From: an uncultured Psychrobacillus sp.
GTDB taxonomy: Bacteria; Bacillota; Bacilli; Bacillales_A; Planococcaceae
Reading direction: 5' to 3'
Assembly (NCBI GenBank): GCA_934234185.1
Contig: CAKQHO010000063.1
Location: 1 to 18,478, forward strand
Length of the DNA: 18,478 nucleotides
The position numbers and the translations under genes were made by a program. A model generated the notes under the pieces. It worked only from the letters and a program-made list of their open reading frames with translations. It searched no databases and was not told the DNA's origin. This document shows positions 1 to 6,703 of this stretch, piece after piece (position 1 is the first letter of the stretch; each line of letters begins with the position of its first letter).

Positions 1-26
1 GGGTAACTGTGGTGGAATTGAAATAA
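1..26 (+). CDS. mutS2: C-terminal end of MutS2 (partial)
   Basis: The first bases read in frame as V-T-V-V-E-L-K followed by TAA at 24-26, preceded by the last two bases of a GG-ending codon. This matches the usual C-terminal end of the Smr domain of Bacillales MutS2, a MutS paralogue with ATPase and endonuclease domains that acts on recombination intermediates or collided ribosomes. In B. subtilis mutSB (mutS2) lies directly upstream of yshE, so position and sequence agree. Only seven residues are visible, so the call rests mainly on that short tail and on synteny. Confidence 0.62.
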
Positions 27-99
27 GAGATCATATTTAATGAAACTTTTTCTACTTTCAAACGTAAAGAGGAAAAAGGTTAAAGGGGTAAATGAGGAC

Positions 100-510
100 A
101 TGTTACTAGGTAGTTTTTGGTCCAATCCATTAGTTGAATCCGCAGGCTATTTCAGCGTGGTAGTTCTCTGTCTTGTAGTATCTATGGTGCTATTTGAATT
201 AGTAACCAAATACCGCAATTGGGAAGAAATTAAAAAAGGAAATGTATCGGTCGCAATGGCAACCGGAGGAAAGATTTTCGGAGTATGTAATATTTTCAAG
301 TATTCCATCGAGGAACATAATACCTTATTTGAGATGATAGGCTGGGGTCTTTATGGCTTCACTTTGTTGATCATTGCATACTGGCTGTTTGAATTTTTAA
401 CGCCTTCCTTTAACGTAGATCAAGAAATTGAAAAAGATAACCGATCGGTAGGTTTTATATCCCTAGTAATCTCAGTTGGATTATCCTTTGTTATAGGGGC
501 AAGTATATAG
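100..510 (+). CDS. yshE: DUF350 family membrane protein YshE
   Basis: This is a 136-residue integral membrane protein with several hydrophobic segments: one near residues 15-34, one in the middle around the GWGLYGF stretch, and one at the C-terminus ending SFVIGASI. The conserved loop NWEEIKKGN...VAMATGGKIFG and the motif EIEKDNRSVG are typical of the DUF350 (YjfL-like) family, whose biochemical function is not established. Its place between mutS2 and lcfA matches B. subtilis yshE. I start at ATG 100, where AAAGGGG at 82-88 is a loosely spaced ribosome-binding site. The upstream in-frame ATG at 40 has no such site and would add a charged, poorly conserved N-terminus. It was probably transcribed with mutS2. 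Confidence 0.85.
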   Translation: MLLGSFWSNPLVESAGYFSVVVLCLVVSMVLFELVTKYRNWEEIKKGNVSVAMATGGKIFGVCNIFKYSIEEHNTLFEMIGWGLYGFTLLIIAYWLFEFLTPSFNVDQEIEKDNRSVGFISLVISVGLSFVIGASI

Positions 511-524
511 TAGGAGAGGCTTAG

Positions 525-605
525 ATGGAAAAATTGTCGAAAGTTTTACTGGCTGTTGGAGTGATTTTTGTCGTAGTAGGTATAATATATTTAGCTTTAA
601 ATTAA
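525..605 (+). CDS. 26-residue single-pass membrane protein
   Basis: A short reading frame of 26 codons begins at ATG 525 and ends at TAA 603-605. It has a good ribosome-binding site, AGGAGAGG at 513-520, four bases before the ATG. The product has a charged N-terminus (MEKLSK) followed by an almost uninterrupted hydrophobic stretch of about 19 residues rich in V, I, L and G, which is one transmembrane helix, and ends in LALN. It starts 14 bases after the yshE stop and lies before the terminator, so it is likely co-transcribed with yshE. I do not recognise the protein. A function related to its membrane neighbour YshE is only a guess. Confidence 0.6.
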   Translation: MEKLSKVLLAVGVIFVVVGIIYLALN

Positions 606-630
606 TACAATGAGTTAACCGCTCATTTAT

Positions 631-688
631 AGAGACTATTTATACTCGCTTCATTCAATGAACTAGCGGTTAAATGGTCTCTTTTTTT
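631..688 (+). terminator. Rho-independent terminator after the yshE group
   Basis: AGAGACTATTTA (631-642) pairs with TAAATGGTCTCT (671-682) over 12 bp with one wobble, and seven T follow. The loop can itself fold through CGCT/AGCG and TCATT/AATGA. A competing pairing of 615-623 with 665-673 is described under findings. Confidence 0.85.
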
Positions 689-700
689 ATTTTATAGAAA

Positions 701-718
701 GAATTGAATTGTCATTCA
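701..718 (+). promoter_or_regulatory. FadR-like operator at lcfA promoter
   Basis: The right half TCATTCA (712-718) matches the FadR (YsiA) consensus TGAATGAMTANTCATTCA exactly; the left half matches 4 of 7. The site overlaps the -35 element. In B. subtilis FadR represses lcfA-fadR-fadB-etfBA and is released by long-chain acyl-CoA, so a site here is expected. The left half is weak, so confidence is moderate. Confidence 0.6.
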
Positions 719-732
719 TTTTTATCTATAAT
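704..732 (+). promoter_or_regulatory. SigA promoter of lcfA operon
   Basis: The -35 element TTGAAT at 704-709 and the -10 element TATAAT at 727-732 are 17 bp apart, matching the SigA pattern. Start of transcription is expected near 739, about 45 bases before the lcfA ATG. The FadR-like box at 701-718 covers the -35 region, so repressor binding would block RNA polymerase. Confidence 0.7.
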
Positions 733-782
733 TAAAAATAGGAATATTCACTCTATTAAAATCGAACAAAGGGGGCAAACAA

Positions 783-2486
783 ATGACTGAAAAACCATGG
801 CTTTCTCACTACCCACCGGAAATACCGCATACGCTTGACTATGAATCTATTCCTGTTCAGGAGTATTTAACTAGAGCGTATAAAAAATTTCCTTCAAAGG
901 TAGCCATACATTTCATGGGGAGAGATGTAACGTACAAAGAGCTTTATGAGTCTTCACTAAAGTTTGCGAATTACTTAGTTACATTAGGGGTAAAGCCGAA
1001 AGATCGTGTGGCAATAATGTTGCCGAACTGTCCACAAGGGGTGATAGGATATTACGGGGCATTATATGCTGGAGCAATAGTAGTTCAAACGAATCCTTTA
1101 TACACAGAGCGGGAGCTTGCGTATCAAATGAAGGATTCAGGGGCAAAGGTCATACTGGCCATGGATATACTTTTTCCACGAGTAACAAAGGTGTTAAAAG
1201 AAACGGATCTTGAAAATGTTATAATTACAGGAATCAAAGATTATCTACCATTTCCTAAAAACCTCGTTTATCCTTTTATTCAAAAAAAGCAATATGGTTT
1301 TAGTGTAAAAGTAGAGCATCGGGGTATGAACCATTTATTTACAGAAATCATTAAAGTGGCAAAGAGTGACCCTCTGGATGTGCCATTTAACTTTGAAGAG
1401 GACATTGCATTGCTTCAGTATACTGGGGGAACTACAGGCTTTCCGAAAGGTGTTATGCTGACTCATAAAAATATGATTGCAAACGCTTCCATGTGTAAGG
1501 CGTGGCTGTATAAGTGCCGAGAAGGTGAAGAGATAGTTCTAGCAATGCTTCCATTTTTCCATGTATACGGACTGACTACAGTACTTGTATTCTCTGTTAT
1601 GCAAGGAAATAAAATGATACTTATTCCTAAGTTTGATGTAGAAACTGCTTTGAAGGCGATTCATAAGCAAAGGCCTACTTTATTCCCTGGAGCCCCTACG
1701 ATGTACATCGGTATTTTGAATCATCCAAATCTACAAAAGTATGATCTTTCTTCTATTGCTGCTTGTATAAGTGGATCTGCTGCTTTACCAACAGAGGTAC
1801 AAGAGAAGTTTGAGGAATTGACTGGTGGTAATTTGGTGGAGGGCTATGGCTTGACGGAAACCTCTCCAGTAAGCCATGCTAATTTAATATATGACCGAGA
1901 GTCCCGTATTAAAGGTTCCATTGGTATTCCTTGGCCAGATACGGATGCACGAGTTTTTGGAATCGACTCCTCCGATCCTCTGCCATATGGTGAGATTGGT
2001 GAAATTGCACTTAAAGGGCCTCAGGTTATGAAAGGCTATTGGAATAGACCCGAAGAAACAGAAGCAACGATGCGAGATGGTTGGTTATTAACTGGAGATT
2101 TAGGATACATGGATGAAAACGGTTACTTCTATGTAGTGGATCGTAAAAAAGATTTAATCATTGCCGGAGGATTTAATATCTATCCTCGCGATGTGGAAGA
2201 AGTATTATACGAACATCCAGCAGTGCAGGAATGTGTAGTAGCAGGAATACCGGATCCATATCGGGGAGAAACAGTAAAAGCGTATATTGTGTTAAAAGAA
2301 GGAAAGACTGCAACTGAGGAAGAATTAAATAAGCATTGCCGTGAAAACTTAGCGGCTTATAAAGTACCAAGAGTATATGAATTTAGAGCGGAATTACCAA
2401 AGACTGCCGTTGGAAAAATTTTAAGAAGAAATCTAATTGCAGAGGAGAAAGAAAAGGCTCAGCAAGAGGAAGCAGTTCCAAGTTGA
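783..2486 (+). CDS. lcfA: Long-chain-fatty-acid--CoA ligase
   Basis: This 567-residue enzyme activates long-chain fatty acids with ATP and CoA to acyl-CoA, the entry step of beta-oxidation. The adenylate-forming (ANL) family motifs are in order: phosphate-binding YTGGTTGFPKG at about 213-223, GYGLTETSP near 354, the hinge region TGDLGYMDENGYF then VDRKKD from about 437, and the catalytic lysine in AVGK (Lys545). The length is normal for the family. ATG 783 has a strong AAAGGGGG ribosome-binding site. It is first gene of the fatty-acid degradation operon and is followed by its regulator fadR. The promoter carries a FadR-like box. The gene order identifies it as LcfA rather than a paralogue. 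Confidence 0.95.
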   Translation: MTEKPWLSHYPPEIPHTLDYESIPVQEYLTRAYKKFPSKVAIHFMGRDVTYKELYESSLKFANYLVTLGVKPKDRVAIMLPNCPQGVIGYYGALYAGAIVVQTNPLYTERELAYQMKDSGAKVILAMDILFPRVTKVLKETDLENVIITGIKDYLPFPKNLVYPFIQKKQYGFSVKVEHRGMNHLFTEIIKVAKSDPLDVPFNFEEDIALLQYTGGTTGFPKGVMLTHKNMIANASMCKAWLYKCREGEEIVLAMLPFFHVYGLTTVLVFSVMQGNKMILIPKFDVETALKAIHKQRPTLFPGAPTMYIGILNHPNLQKYDLSSIAACISGSAALPTEVQEKFEELTGGNLVEGYGLTETSPVSHANLIYDRESRIKGSIGIPWPDTDARVFGIDSSDPLPYGEIGEIALKGPQVMKGYWNRPEETEATMRDGWLLTGDLGYMDENGYFYVVDRKKDLIIAGGFNIYPRDVEEVLYEHPAVQECVVAGIPDPYRGETVKAYIVLKEGKTATEEELNKHCRENLAAYKVPRVYEFRAELPKTAVGKILRRNLIAEEKEKAQQEEAVPS

Positions 2487-2519
2487 TTTTCAAGATTGAC
2501 AGAAGGATAAATTGAATAT

Positions 2520-2561
2520 AAAATAAAAATATGAATGAATCATCATTCATATTTTTATTTT
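2520..2561 (+). promoter_or_regulatory. FadR operator in a perfect 42-bp palindrome
   Basis: TGAATGA (2532-2538) and TCATTCA (2543-2549) flank ATCA and match both half-sites of the FadR consensus. The symmetry continues outward to give a 19-bp perfect inverted repeat from 2520 to 2561 with a four-base loop, A-rich on the left and T-rich on the right. It could therefore act as a repressor site for autoregulation, as an AU-rich terminator or attenuator between lcfA and fadR, or both. It ends one base before the fadR ribosome-binding site. Confidence 0.8.
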
Positions 2562-2574
2562 GGTGGTGAATTCA

Positions 2575-3156
2575 TTGAAGAAGGACAAACCTAAATATAA
2601 GCAAATAATTGATGCGGCTATAATCGTAATTGCTGAGAATGGATACCATCAATCACAAGTATCTAAAATCGCAAAGCAAGCAGGAGTGGCAGACGGAACT
2701 ATTTACTTATATTTCAAAAACAAAGAGGATATTTTAATATCGGTCTTTGAAGAGAAGATGGAAGTATTTGCTGATAACCTGAAAGAAATATTAAAAGAGG
2801 ATATTAGTGCTTCTGAAAAATTATACAAGATGATAGAGAACCATTTCAAGGTTCTTTCTGAAAATCATCATTTGGCAACTGTGACACAGTTGGAGCTTAG
2901 ACAATCAAATCTTGCTTTACGTTTACGAATTAATACAATTCTAAAAAATTATCTAATTTTGTTGGATTCTATCCTAAAAGAAGGAATCGAAAAGAAAGAA
3001 TTTGAAGATTCAGTAGATATTCGTTTAGCAAGACAAATGGTTTTTGGTACAATTGATGAGACGACAACCACATGGGTTATGAATGAATATAAATATGACC
3101 TAGTAGCTCAAGCTAGCAAGGTTCATCGTCTTTTGTTAAAGGGTATTAAAAGCTAA
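2575..3156 (+). CDS. fadR: TetR-family fatty acid degradation repressor FadR
   Basis: This 193-residue repressor has a TetR helix-turn-helix in its first ~55 residues, with the hallmark GVADGTIYLYFKNKEDIL, and an all-helical ligand domain after it. It closely resembles B. subtilis FadR (YsiA), which binds acyl-CoA and lets go of its operators, including in QLELRQSNL and GTIDETTTTWVMN. I start at TTG 2575 because GGTGGTG at 2562-2568 is a well-spaced ribosome-binding site and the resulting LKKDKPKYKQI start fits the family. In-frame TTG 2560 and GTG 2563/2566 are alternatives. It sits inside the operon it controls, with an operator palindrome directly upstream. Confidence 0.93.
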   Translation: MKKDKPKYKQIIDAAIIVIAENGYHQSQVSKIAKQAGVADGTIYLYFKNKEDILISVFEEKMEVFADNLKEILKEDISASEKLYKMIENHFKVLSENHHLATVTQLELRQSNLALRLRINTILKNYLILLDSILKEGIEKKEFEDSVDIRLARQMVFGTIDETTTTWVMNEYKYDLVAQASKVHRLLLKGIKS

Positions 3157-3172
3157 AAGGGGATGTGAGTAG

Positions 3173-3946
3173 ATGGAGTTTTTGTCATGGACTGTAGAGA
3201 ATCATGTAGCAACAGTAACACTTAATCGTCCACCAGCAAACGCATTGGCTAGGGGAGTTATCTTAGAGGTTAACAGTCTGCTGGATGCTGTGGAAAACGA
3301 TGACAATGTTCGAGTAATATTGCTAAAGGGTGAAGGCAGATTTTTCTCAGCAGGTGCCGACATTAAGGAATTTACCGAAGTTTCTAGTGGAGAAGAATTC
3401 TCTGAGCTTGCTGCTAGCGGTCAAGCGATATTTGAACGCGTAGAAACATTTTCCAAACCAGTAATTGCTGCAATTCATGGAGCTGCCCTTGGTGGCGGTC
3501 TTGAGCTAGCAATGAGCTGTCATATCCGACTAGTTTCTGAGAATGCTAAGCTTGGTCTTCCAGAGCTTCAATTAGGCTTAATACCAGGATTTGCCGGTAC
3601 TCAAAGACTACCTCGTTATGTAGGATTTGCCAAAGCTGCAGAAATGCTGTTGACTAGTGATCCGATTAGTGGGATCGAGGCAGCAAGACTTGGTCTAGCC
3701 AATCATGCATATAAAGAAGAGGAATTATTTGAGCGTGCAAATGACTTGGCATTGAAAATTGCAAAGAAAAGTCCTATTGCTGTGAAGGAAGCTCTTAACA
3801 TGCTTCAATACGTGAAGCCTTCTTCTTATCATGAAGGAGTCAAAGCGGAGGCTGCTTCTTTTGGAACAGTATTTGTTTCAGAGGATGCTAAAGAAGGTAT
3901 TTCAGCTTTTATTGAAAAAAGACAACCTGTTTTTAAAGGTAAATAA
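3173..3946 (+). CDS. fadB: Enoyl-CoA hydratase
   Basis: This 257-residue crotonase-family protein hydrates trans-2-enoyl-CoA to 3-hydroxyacyl-CoA in beta-oxidation. Visible signatures are FFSAGADIKEF near 57-67 (CoA pocket and oxyanion hole), HGAALGGGLEL at 102-112 and LGLPELQLGLIPG at 127-139. Both catalytic glutamates of true hydratases are present, at Glu111 and Glu131, so hydratase is favoured over an isomerase or decarboxylase branch. The length is typical of a monofunctional hydratase; the E. coli FadB dehydrogenase half is absent. It starts 16 bases after fadR with AAAAGGGG upstream, within the lcfA operon. Confidence 0.93.
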   Translation: MEFLSWTVENHVATVTLNRPPANALARGVILEVNSLLDAVENDDNVRVILLKGEGRFFSAGADIKEFTEVSSGEEFSELAASGQAIFERVETFSKPVIAAIHGAALGGGLELAMSCHIRLVSENAKLGLPELQLGLIPGFAGTQRLPRYVGFAKAAEMLLTSDPISGIEAARLGLANHAYKEEELFERANDLALKIAKKSPIAVKEALNMLQYVKPSSYHEGVKAEAASFGTVFVSEDAKEGISAFIEKRQPVFKGK

Positions 3947-3964
3947 ACAAAGGAGGATGCTAAC

Positions 3965-4738
3965 ATGAACATTTATGTTTTAGTGAAACGTACATTTGAT
4001 ACGGAGGAGAAAATCGTTGTAAGCGGAGGGAAAATCCAAGAGGATGGTGCCGAATTTATCATCAATCCATACGACGAGTATGCTATTGAAGAAGCAATTC
4101 AAGTTCGCGATTCACATGGTGGTGAAGTAACAGTCATCACAATGGGTGGAGAGGATGCTGAAAAGCAACTACGTACCGCACTTGCTATGGGTGCTGACAA
4201 AGCTGTACTTATTAATACTGAAGACGACGTGGAGGAAATGGATCAATTTACTGCAGCCCATATCATTTCCGAGTACTTAAAAGATAAAAATCCTGACCTT
4301 ATCCTAGCTGGTAATGTTGCTATTGATGGTGGCTCTGGTCAAGTAGGGCCACGTGTAGCCGAGTTACTTGGAATTAATTATGTAACTACAATCACAAACC
4401 TAGAAATTAACGGTACAACTGTTACTATCAAGCGTGATGTTGAAGGAGATACAGAAGAACTAGAAACTTCTTTACCACTTTTAGTTACTGCTCAACAAGG
4501 ATTAAATGAGCCACGCTATCCTTCATTACCAGGGATTATGAAAGCGAAGAAAAAACCTCTAGAGGAAATCGAATTAGATGACCTTGATATTGATGAAGAT
4601 GATGTAGAGGCAAAAACAGAAACAATCGAAATCTACTTGCCTCCTAAAAAGGAAGCTGGAAAAGTGTTGCAGGGAGAGTTAGCTGATCAAGTAAAAGAGC
4701 TAGTTAACCTACTTCACTCAGAGGCAAAAGTAGTTTAA
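3965..4738 (+). CDS. etfB: Electron transfer flavoprotein beta subunit
   Basis: This 257-residue protein is the small subunit of electron transfer flavoprotein, which takes electrons from acyl-CoA dehydrogenase FAD and passes them toward the quinone pool. The sequence shows the ETF alpha/beta fold: start MNIYVLVKRTFDTEEKI, then NPYDEYAIEEAIQ, LRTALAMGADKAVL near residue 70-83, LAGNVAIDGGSGQVGPRVAELLG and the recognition-loop segment following YPSLPGIMKAKKKP. AAAGGAGG lies just before the ATG. It forms the obligate heterodimer with EtfA encoded next in the same operon. The placement right after fadB matches B. subtilis. Confidence 0.95.
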   Translation: MNIYVLVKRTFDTEEKIVVSGGKIQEDGAEFIINPYDEYAIEEAIQVRDSHGGEVTVITMGGEDAEKQLRTALAMGADKAVLINTEDDVEEMDQFTAAHIISEYLKDKNPDLILAGNVAIDGGSGQVGPRVAELLGINYVTTITNLEINGTTVTIKRDVEGDTEELETSLPLLVTAQQGLNEPRYPSLPGIMKAKKKPLEEIELDDLDIDEDDVEAKTETIEIYLPPKKEAGKVLQGELADQVKELVNLLHSEAKVV

Positions 4739-4814
4739 TAGAAAGTTTCTAGCTAGATAAACTATCCATCTTTCACAAGGATGATGTTCATTAACATAAT
4801 GGGAGGAACAAAAC

Positions 4815-5792
4815 ATGTCTAAAAAAGTATTAGTTTTAGGGGAAGCACGTGAAGGTGCACTTCGTAATGTATCATATGAGGCTATTGCAGCTGCAAAACA
4901 AATTTCTGCTGGTGGAGAAGTAGTTGGGGTATTGCTTGGTGATGCAGTTCAAGATTTAGCTGCAGAGCTAGGTAAGTACGGTGCAGACCGTGTAATTACT
5001 GTAGAACATCCACATTTGAAGCAATATACATCTGATGGATACGGTCAAGCGCTTATGGCAATAATTGATCAAGAAAGTCCAGAAGCGATTGTCTTTGGAC
5101 ATACTGCCCAAGGGAAAGACCTTTCTCCGAAAATTGCAAGTAAGTTACAGATTGGATTAGTTTCCGATGTTACAGCTATTGAAGGAGAAGGGGATGATGC
5201 GGTATATATTCGTCCAATCTATTCTGGAAAAGCTTTTGAGAAAGTAAAGATTAAAGATGGTATTGACTTCATTACAATTCGTCCTAATAATATTGCACCT
5301 CTTGCAAAAGACGAAGGTAAATCAGCTGACGTATCATCACTATCTGTTGATATTACGAATCTACGTACTATTATTAAAGAAGTAGTTCGTAAGTCTTCAG
5401 AGGGTGTAGATCTTTCCGAAGCGAAGGTTGTTATAGCTGGCGGACGCGGAGTGAAAAGTGAAGAAGGCTTTGGCCCACTAAAAGAGCTTGCAGATGTATT
5501 AGGTGGAGCTGTTGGTGCTTCTCGTGGAGCTTGTGATGCGGACTACTGTGATTATTCACTACAAATCGGGCAAACTGGTAAAGTTGTAACTCCTGATTTA
5601 TATATTGCTGCTGGTATCTCTGGGGCAATTCAACATTTAGCAGGTATGTCTAACTCTAAAATAATCGTTGCAATCAACAAAGATCCAGAAGCAAACATCT
5701 TTAAAGTTGCTGACTATGGAATCGTTGGAGATCTTTTCGAAGTAATCCCAATGCTTACAGAAGAATTCAAAAAGCTTAAAGTGAATGCTTAA
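4815..5792 (+). CDS. etfA: Electron transfer flavoprotein alpha subunit
   Basis: This 325-residue protein is the FAD-carrying subunit of electron transfer flavoprotein, partner of EtfB. The N-terminal half (to about residue 190) has the ETF domain. The C-terminal FAD-binding domain shows VVIAGGRGVKSEEGFG, GGAVGASRGACDADY, QIGQTGKVVTPDLYIAAGISGAIQHLAG and AINKDPEANIFKVADYGIVGD, all family signatures. GGGAGG stands a few bases before the ATG. A 76-base gap follows etfB without a convincing promoter or terminator, so both are likely on one transcript. A strong terminator 11 bases after the stop ends the operon. Confidence 0.95.
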   Translation: MSKKVLVLGEAREGALRNVSYEAIAAAKQISAGGEVVGVLLGDAVQDLAAELGKYGADRVITVEHPHLKQYTSDGYGQALMAIIDQESPEAIVFGHTAQGKDLSPKIASKLQIGLVSDVTAIEGEGDDAVYIRPIYSGKAFEKVKIKDGIDFITIRPNNIAPLAKDEGKSADVSSLSVDITNLRTIIKEVVRKSSEGVDLSEAKVVIAGGRGVKSEEGFGPLKELADVLGGAVGASRGACDADYCDYSLQIGQTGKVVTPDLYIAAGISGAIQHLAGMSNSKIIVAINKDPEANIFKVADYGIVGDLFEVIPMLTEEFKKLKVNA

Positions 5793-5802
5793 ATAAATGG
5801 AA

Positions 5803-5835
5803 AGGTATCGAATCTAGGTTCGATGCCTTTTTTGT
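5803..5835 (+). terminator. Rho-independent terminator of the lcfA-etfA operon
   Basis: AAAGGTATCGAA (5803-5814) pairs with TTCGATGCCTTT (5821-5832) over 12 bp with one wobble and a six-base loop, and the right arm runs into T. Confidence 0.9.
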
Positions 5836-5896
5836 ATGCTTGTATGTTAATCAATTAAGCTCTAATTACCGAATAAAGAGTAAGAACAACTAACAT

Positions 5897-6047
5897 ACTT
5901 GCAATTCGCAAGTAAATTGGACAAAATCGCCAGTTATACCGCTTCTACAGCAAGTAAAATAAAGAGATGCGCAAGTAACCAAACTGTTATCGCAAGTAAG
6001 TGAATCACAATCGCAAGTATTACCATTTAGTTTACAGTTCGCAAGTG
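5897..6047. repeat. 21-bp-period array of GCAAGTA motifs
   Basis: GCAAGTA occurs at 5908, 5950, 5971, 5992 and 6013, with a degenerate copy GCCAGTT at 5929, so six units follow each other at exactly 21 bp. A seventh, GCAAGTG, follows at 6041 after 28 bp. Most copies are preceded by TC, giving a consensus near WTCGCAAGTAA, while the remaining ~11 bases of each unit vary. An inverted copy ACTTGC at 5897 forms a hairpin with the first unit. A reading frame on the minus strand (start GTG 6078) is only a by-product: 21 bp gives a seven-residue pseudo-repeat beginning TC, and it lacks a ribosome-binding site. Confidence 0.85.
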
Positions 6048-6296
6048 CTAAGTATAGTGACGTGATCAATTTATGCACGGTTGTTATAGATAGCTGAGCC
6101 TAATTATTCCTTTTATTATCCCGTACCATAACACTTTAGGGTTTACCTGACCAACTTCCTCAGGCCTCGAAGAAGAACTATCATTTTCTAGTTAGTCAAC
6201 CGGCCAAAAGGATAAATACTCAATATATCGACATTAGACATTTGAAGGTATAGAATAAAAGCTATAAGCTAAAATGTAGAAGTAGGTTTTTTTGTC
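6048..6296. other. Geneless spacer upstream of trxA
   Basis: I see no coding region with a ribosome-binding site here on either strand. The only structure noted is a short inverted repeat, CCTGA (6146-6150) with TCAGG (6160-6164). Together with the 5836-5896 segment and the 21-bp array it makes an unusually long gap between etfA and trxA. It may be relic DNA, but no gene can be recognised in it. Confidence 0.5.
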
Positions 6297-6305
6297 TGCT
6301 ATAAT
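6297..6305 (+). promoter_or_regulatory. Extended -10 promoter of trxA
   Basis: TGC followed by TATAAT (6297-6305) forms an extended SigA -10 element. The segment 17 bp upstream (6277-6282) matches the -35 consensus only weakly, which fits extended -10 promoters. It lies 32 bases before the trxA ATG. Confidence 0.65.
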
Positions 6306-6337
6306 CTAAATAGAGTTACCGAAGGAGGAATTTAATA

Positions 6338-6652
6338 ATGGCAATTGTACACGGAACAGATCAAACTTTCTCTACTGAAGTAGAAAATGGGTTAGTATTA
6401 GTAGATTTCTGGGCGACTTGGTGCGGACCTTGTAAAATGATCGCTCCAGTACTAGAAGAACTAGACGCTGAAATGAGCGACAAAGTAAAAATCGTAAAAG
6501 TAGACGTAGATGCTAACCAAGCTACAGCAAGCGAATTTGGTATTATGTCAATCCCAACATTAGTATTATTCAAGGATGGTAAGCCAGTAGATAAAGTTGT
6601 TGGCTTCCAACCAAAAGAAGCATTAGCTCAATTTGTAGAAAAAAATGCTTAA
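6338..6652 (+). CDS. trxA: Thioredoxin
   Basis: This 104-residue thioredoxin reduces protein disulfides in the cytoplasm and is recharged by thioredoxin reductase. The redox motif WCGPC is at residues 28-32 (Cys29 and Cys32). The cis-proline segment IMSIPTLVLFKDGK and the buried Asp23 in LVDFWATWC are also present. Its length is that of the normal single-domain enzyme. GAAGGAGG sits well upstream of ATG 6338, so translation should be efficient. It has its own promoter and terminator and forms a single-gene unit before uvrC, as in B. subtilis. Confidence 0.97.
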   Translation: MAIVHGTDQTFSTEVENGLVLVDFWATWCGPCKMIAPVLEELDAEMSDKVKIVKVDVDANQATASEFGIMSIPTLVLFKDGKPVDKVVGFQPKEALAQFVEKNA

Positions 6653-6658
6653 ATATAA

Positions 6659-6690
6659 AAACCGGGTCCTTTTAGGCGCCCGGTTTTTTT
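6659..6690 (+). terminator. Rho-independent terminator of trxA
   Basis: AACCGGG (6660-6666) pairs with CCCGGTT (6679-6685), with CCT/AGG pairing further in, and a run of T to 6690. The uvrC ribosome-binding site begins directly afterwards. Confidence 0.92.
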
Positions 6691-6703
6691 AAAAGGTGAT
6701 GAA

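Noticed and set aside
709..732. TTGTCA as -35 of the lcfA promoter
   Set aside because: It is only 12 bp from TATAAT; TTGAAT at 704 gives the correct 17-bp spacing.
4739..4814. Terminator or separate promoter between etfB and etfA
   Set aside because: Short pairings such as GAAAG/CTTTC exist, but no strong stem with T run and no good -35/-10 pair; etfA is best read as part of the operon.
5128..5150. Further GCAAGTA copy inside etfA
   Set aside because: A single copy within conserved coding sequence, with no neighbours at 21-bp spacing; taken as chance.
5890..6078. Minus-strand 62-residue reading frame with a TC-x5 seven-residue repeat
   Set aside because: The repeat comes from the 21-bp DNA array; the start is GTG without a ribosome-binding site, and the last motif copy, spaced 28 bp, falls out of phase with the others.
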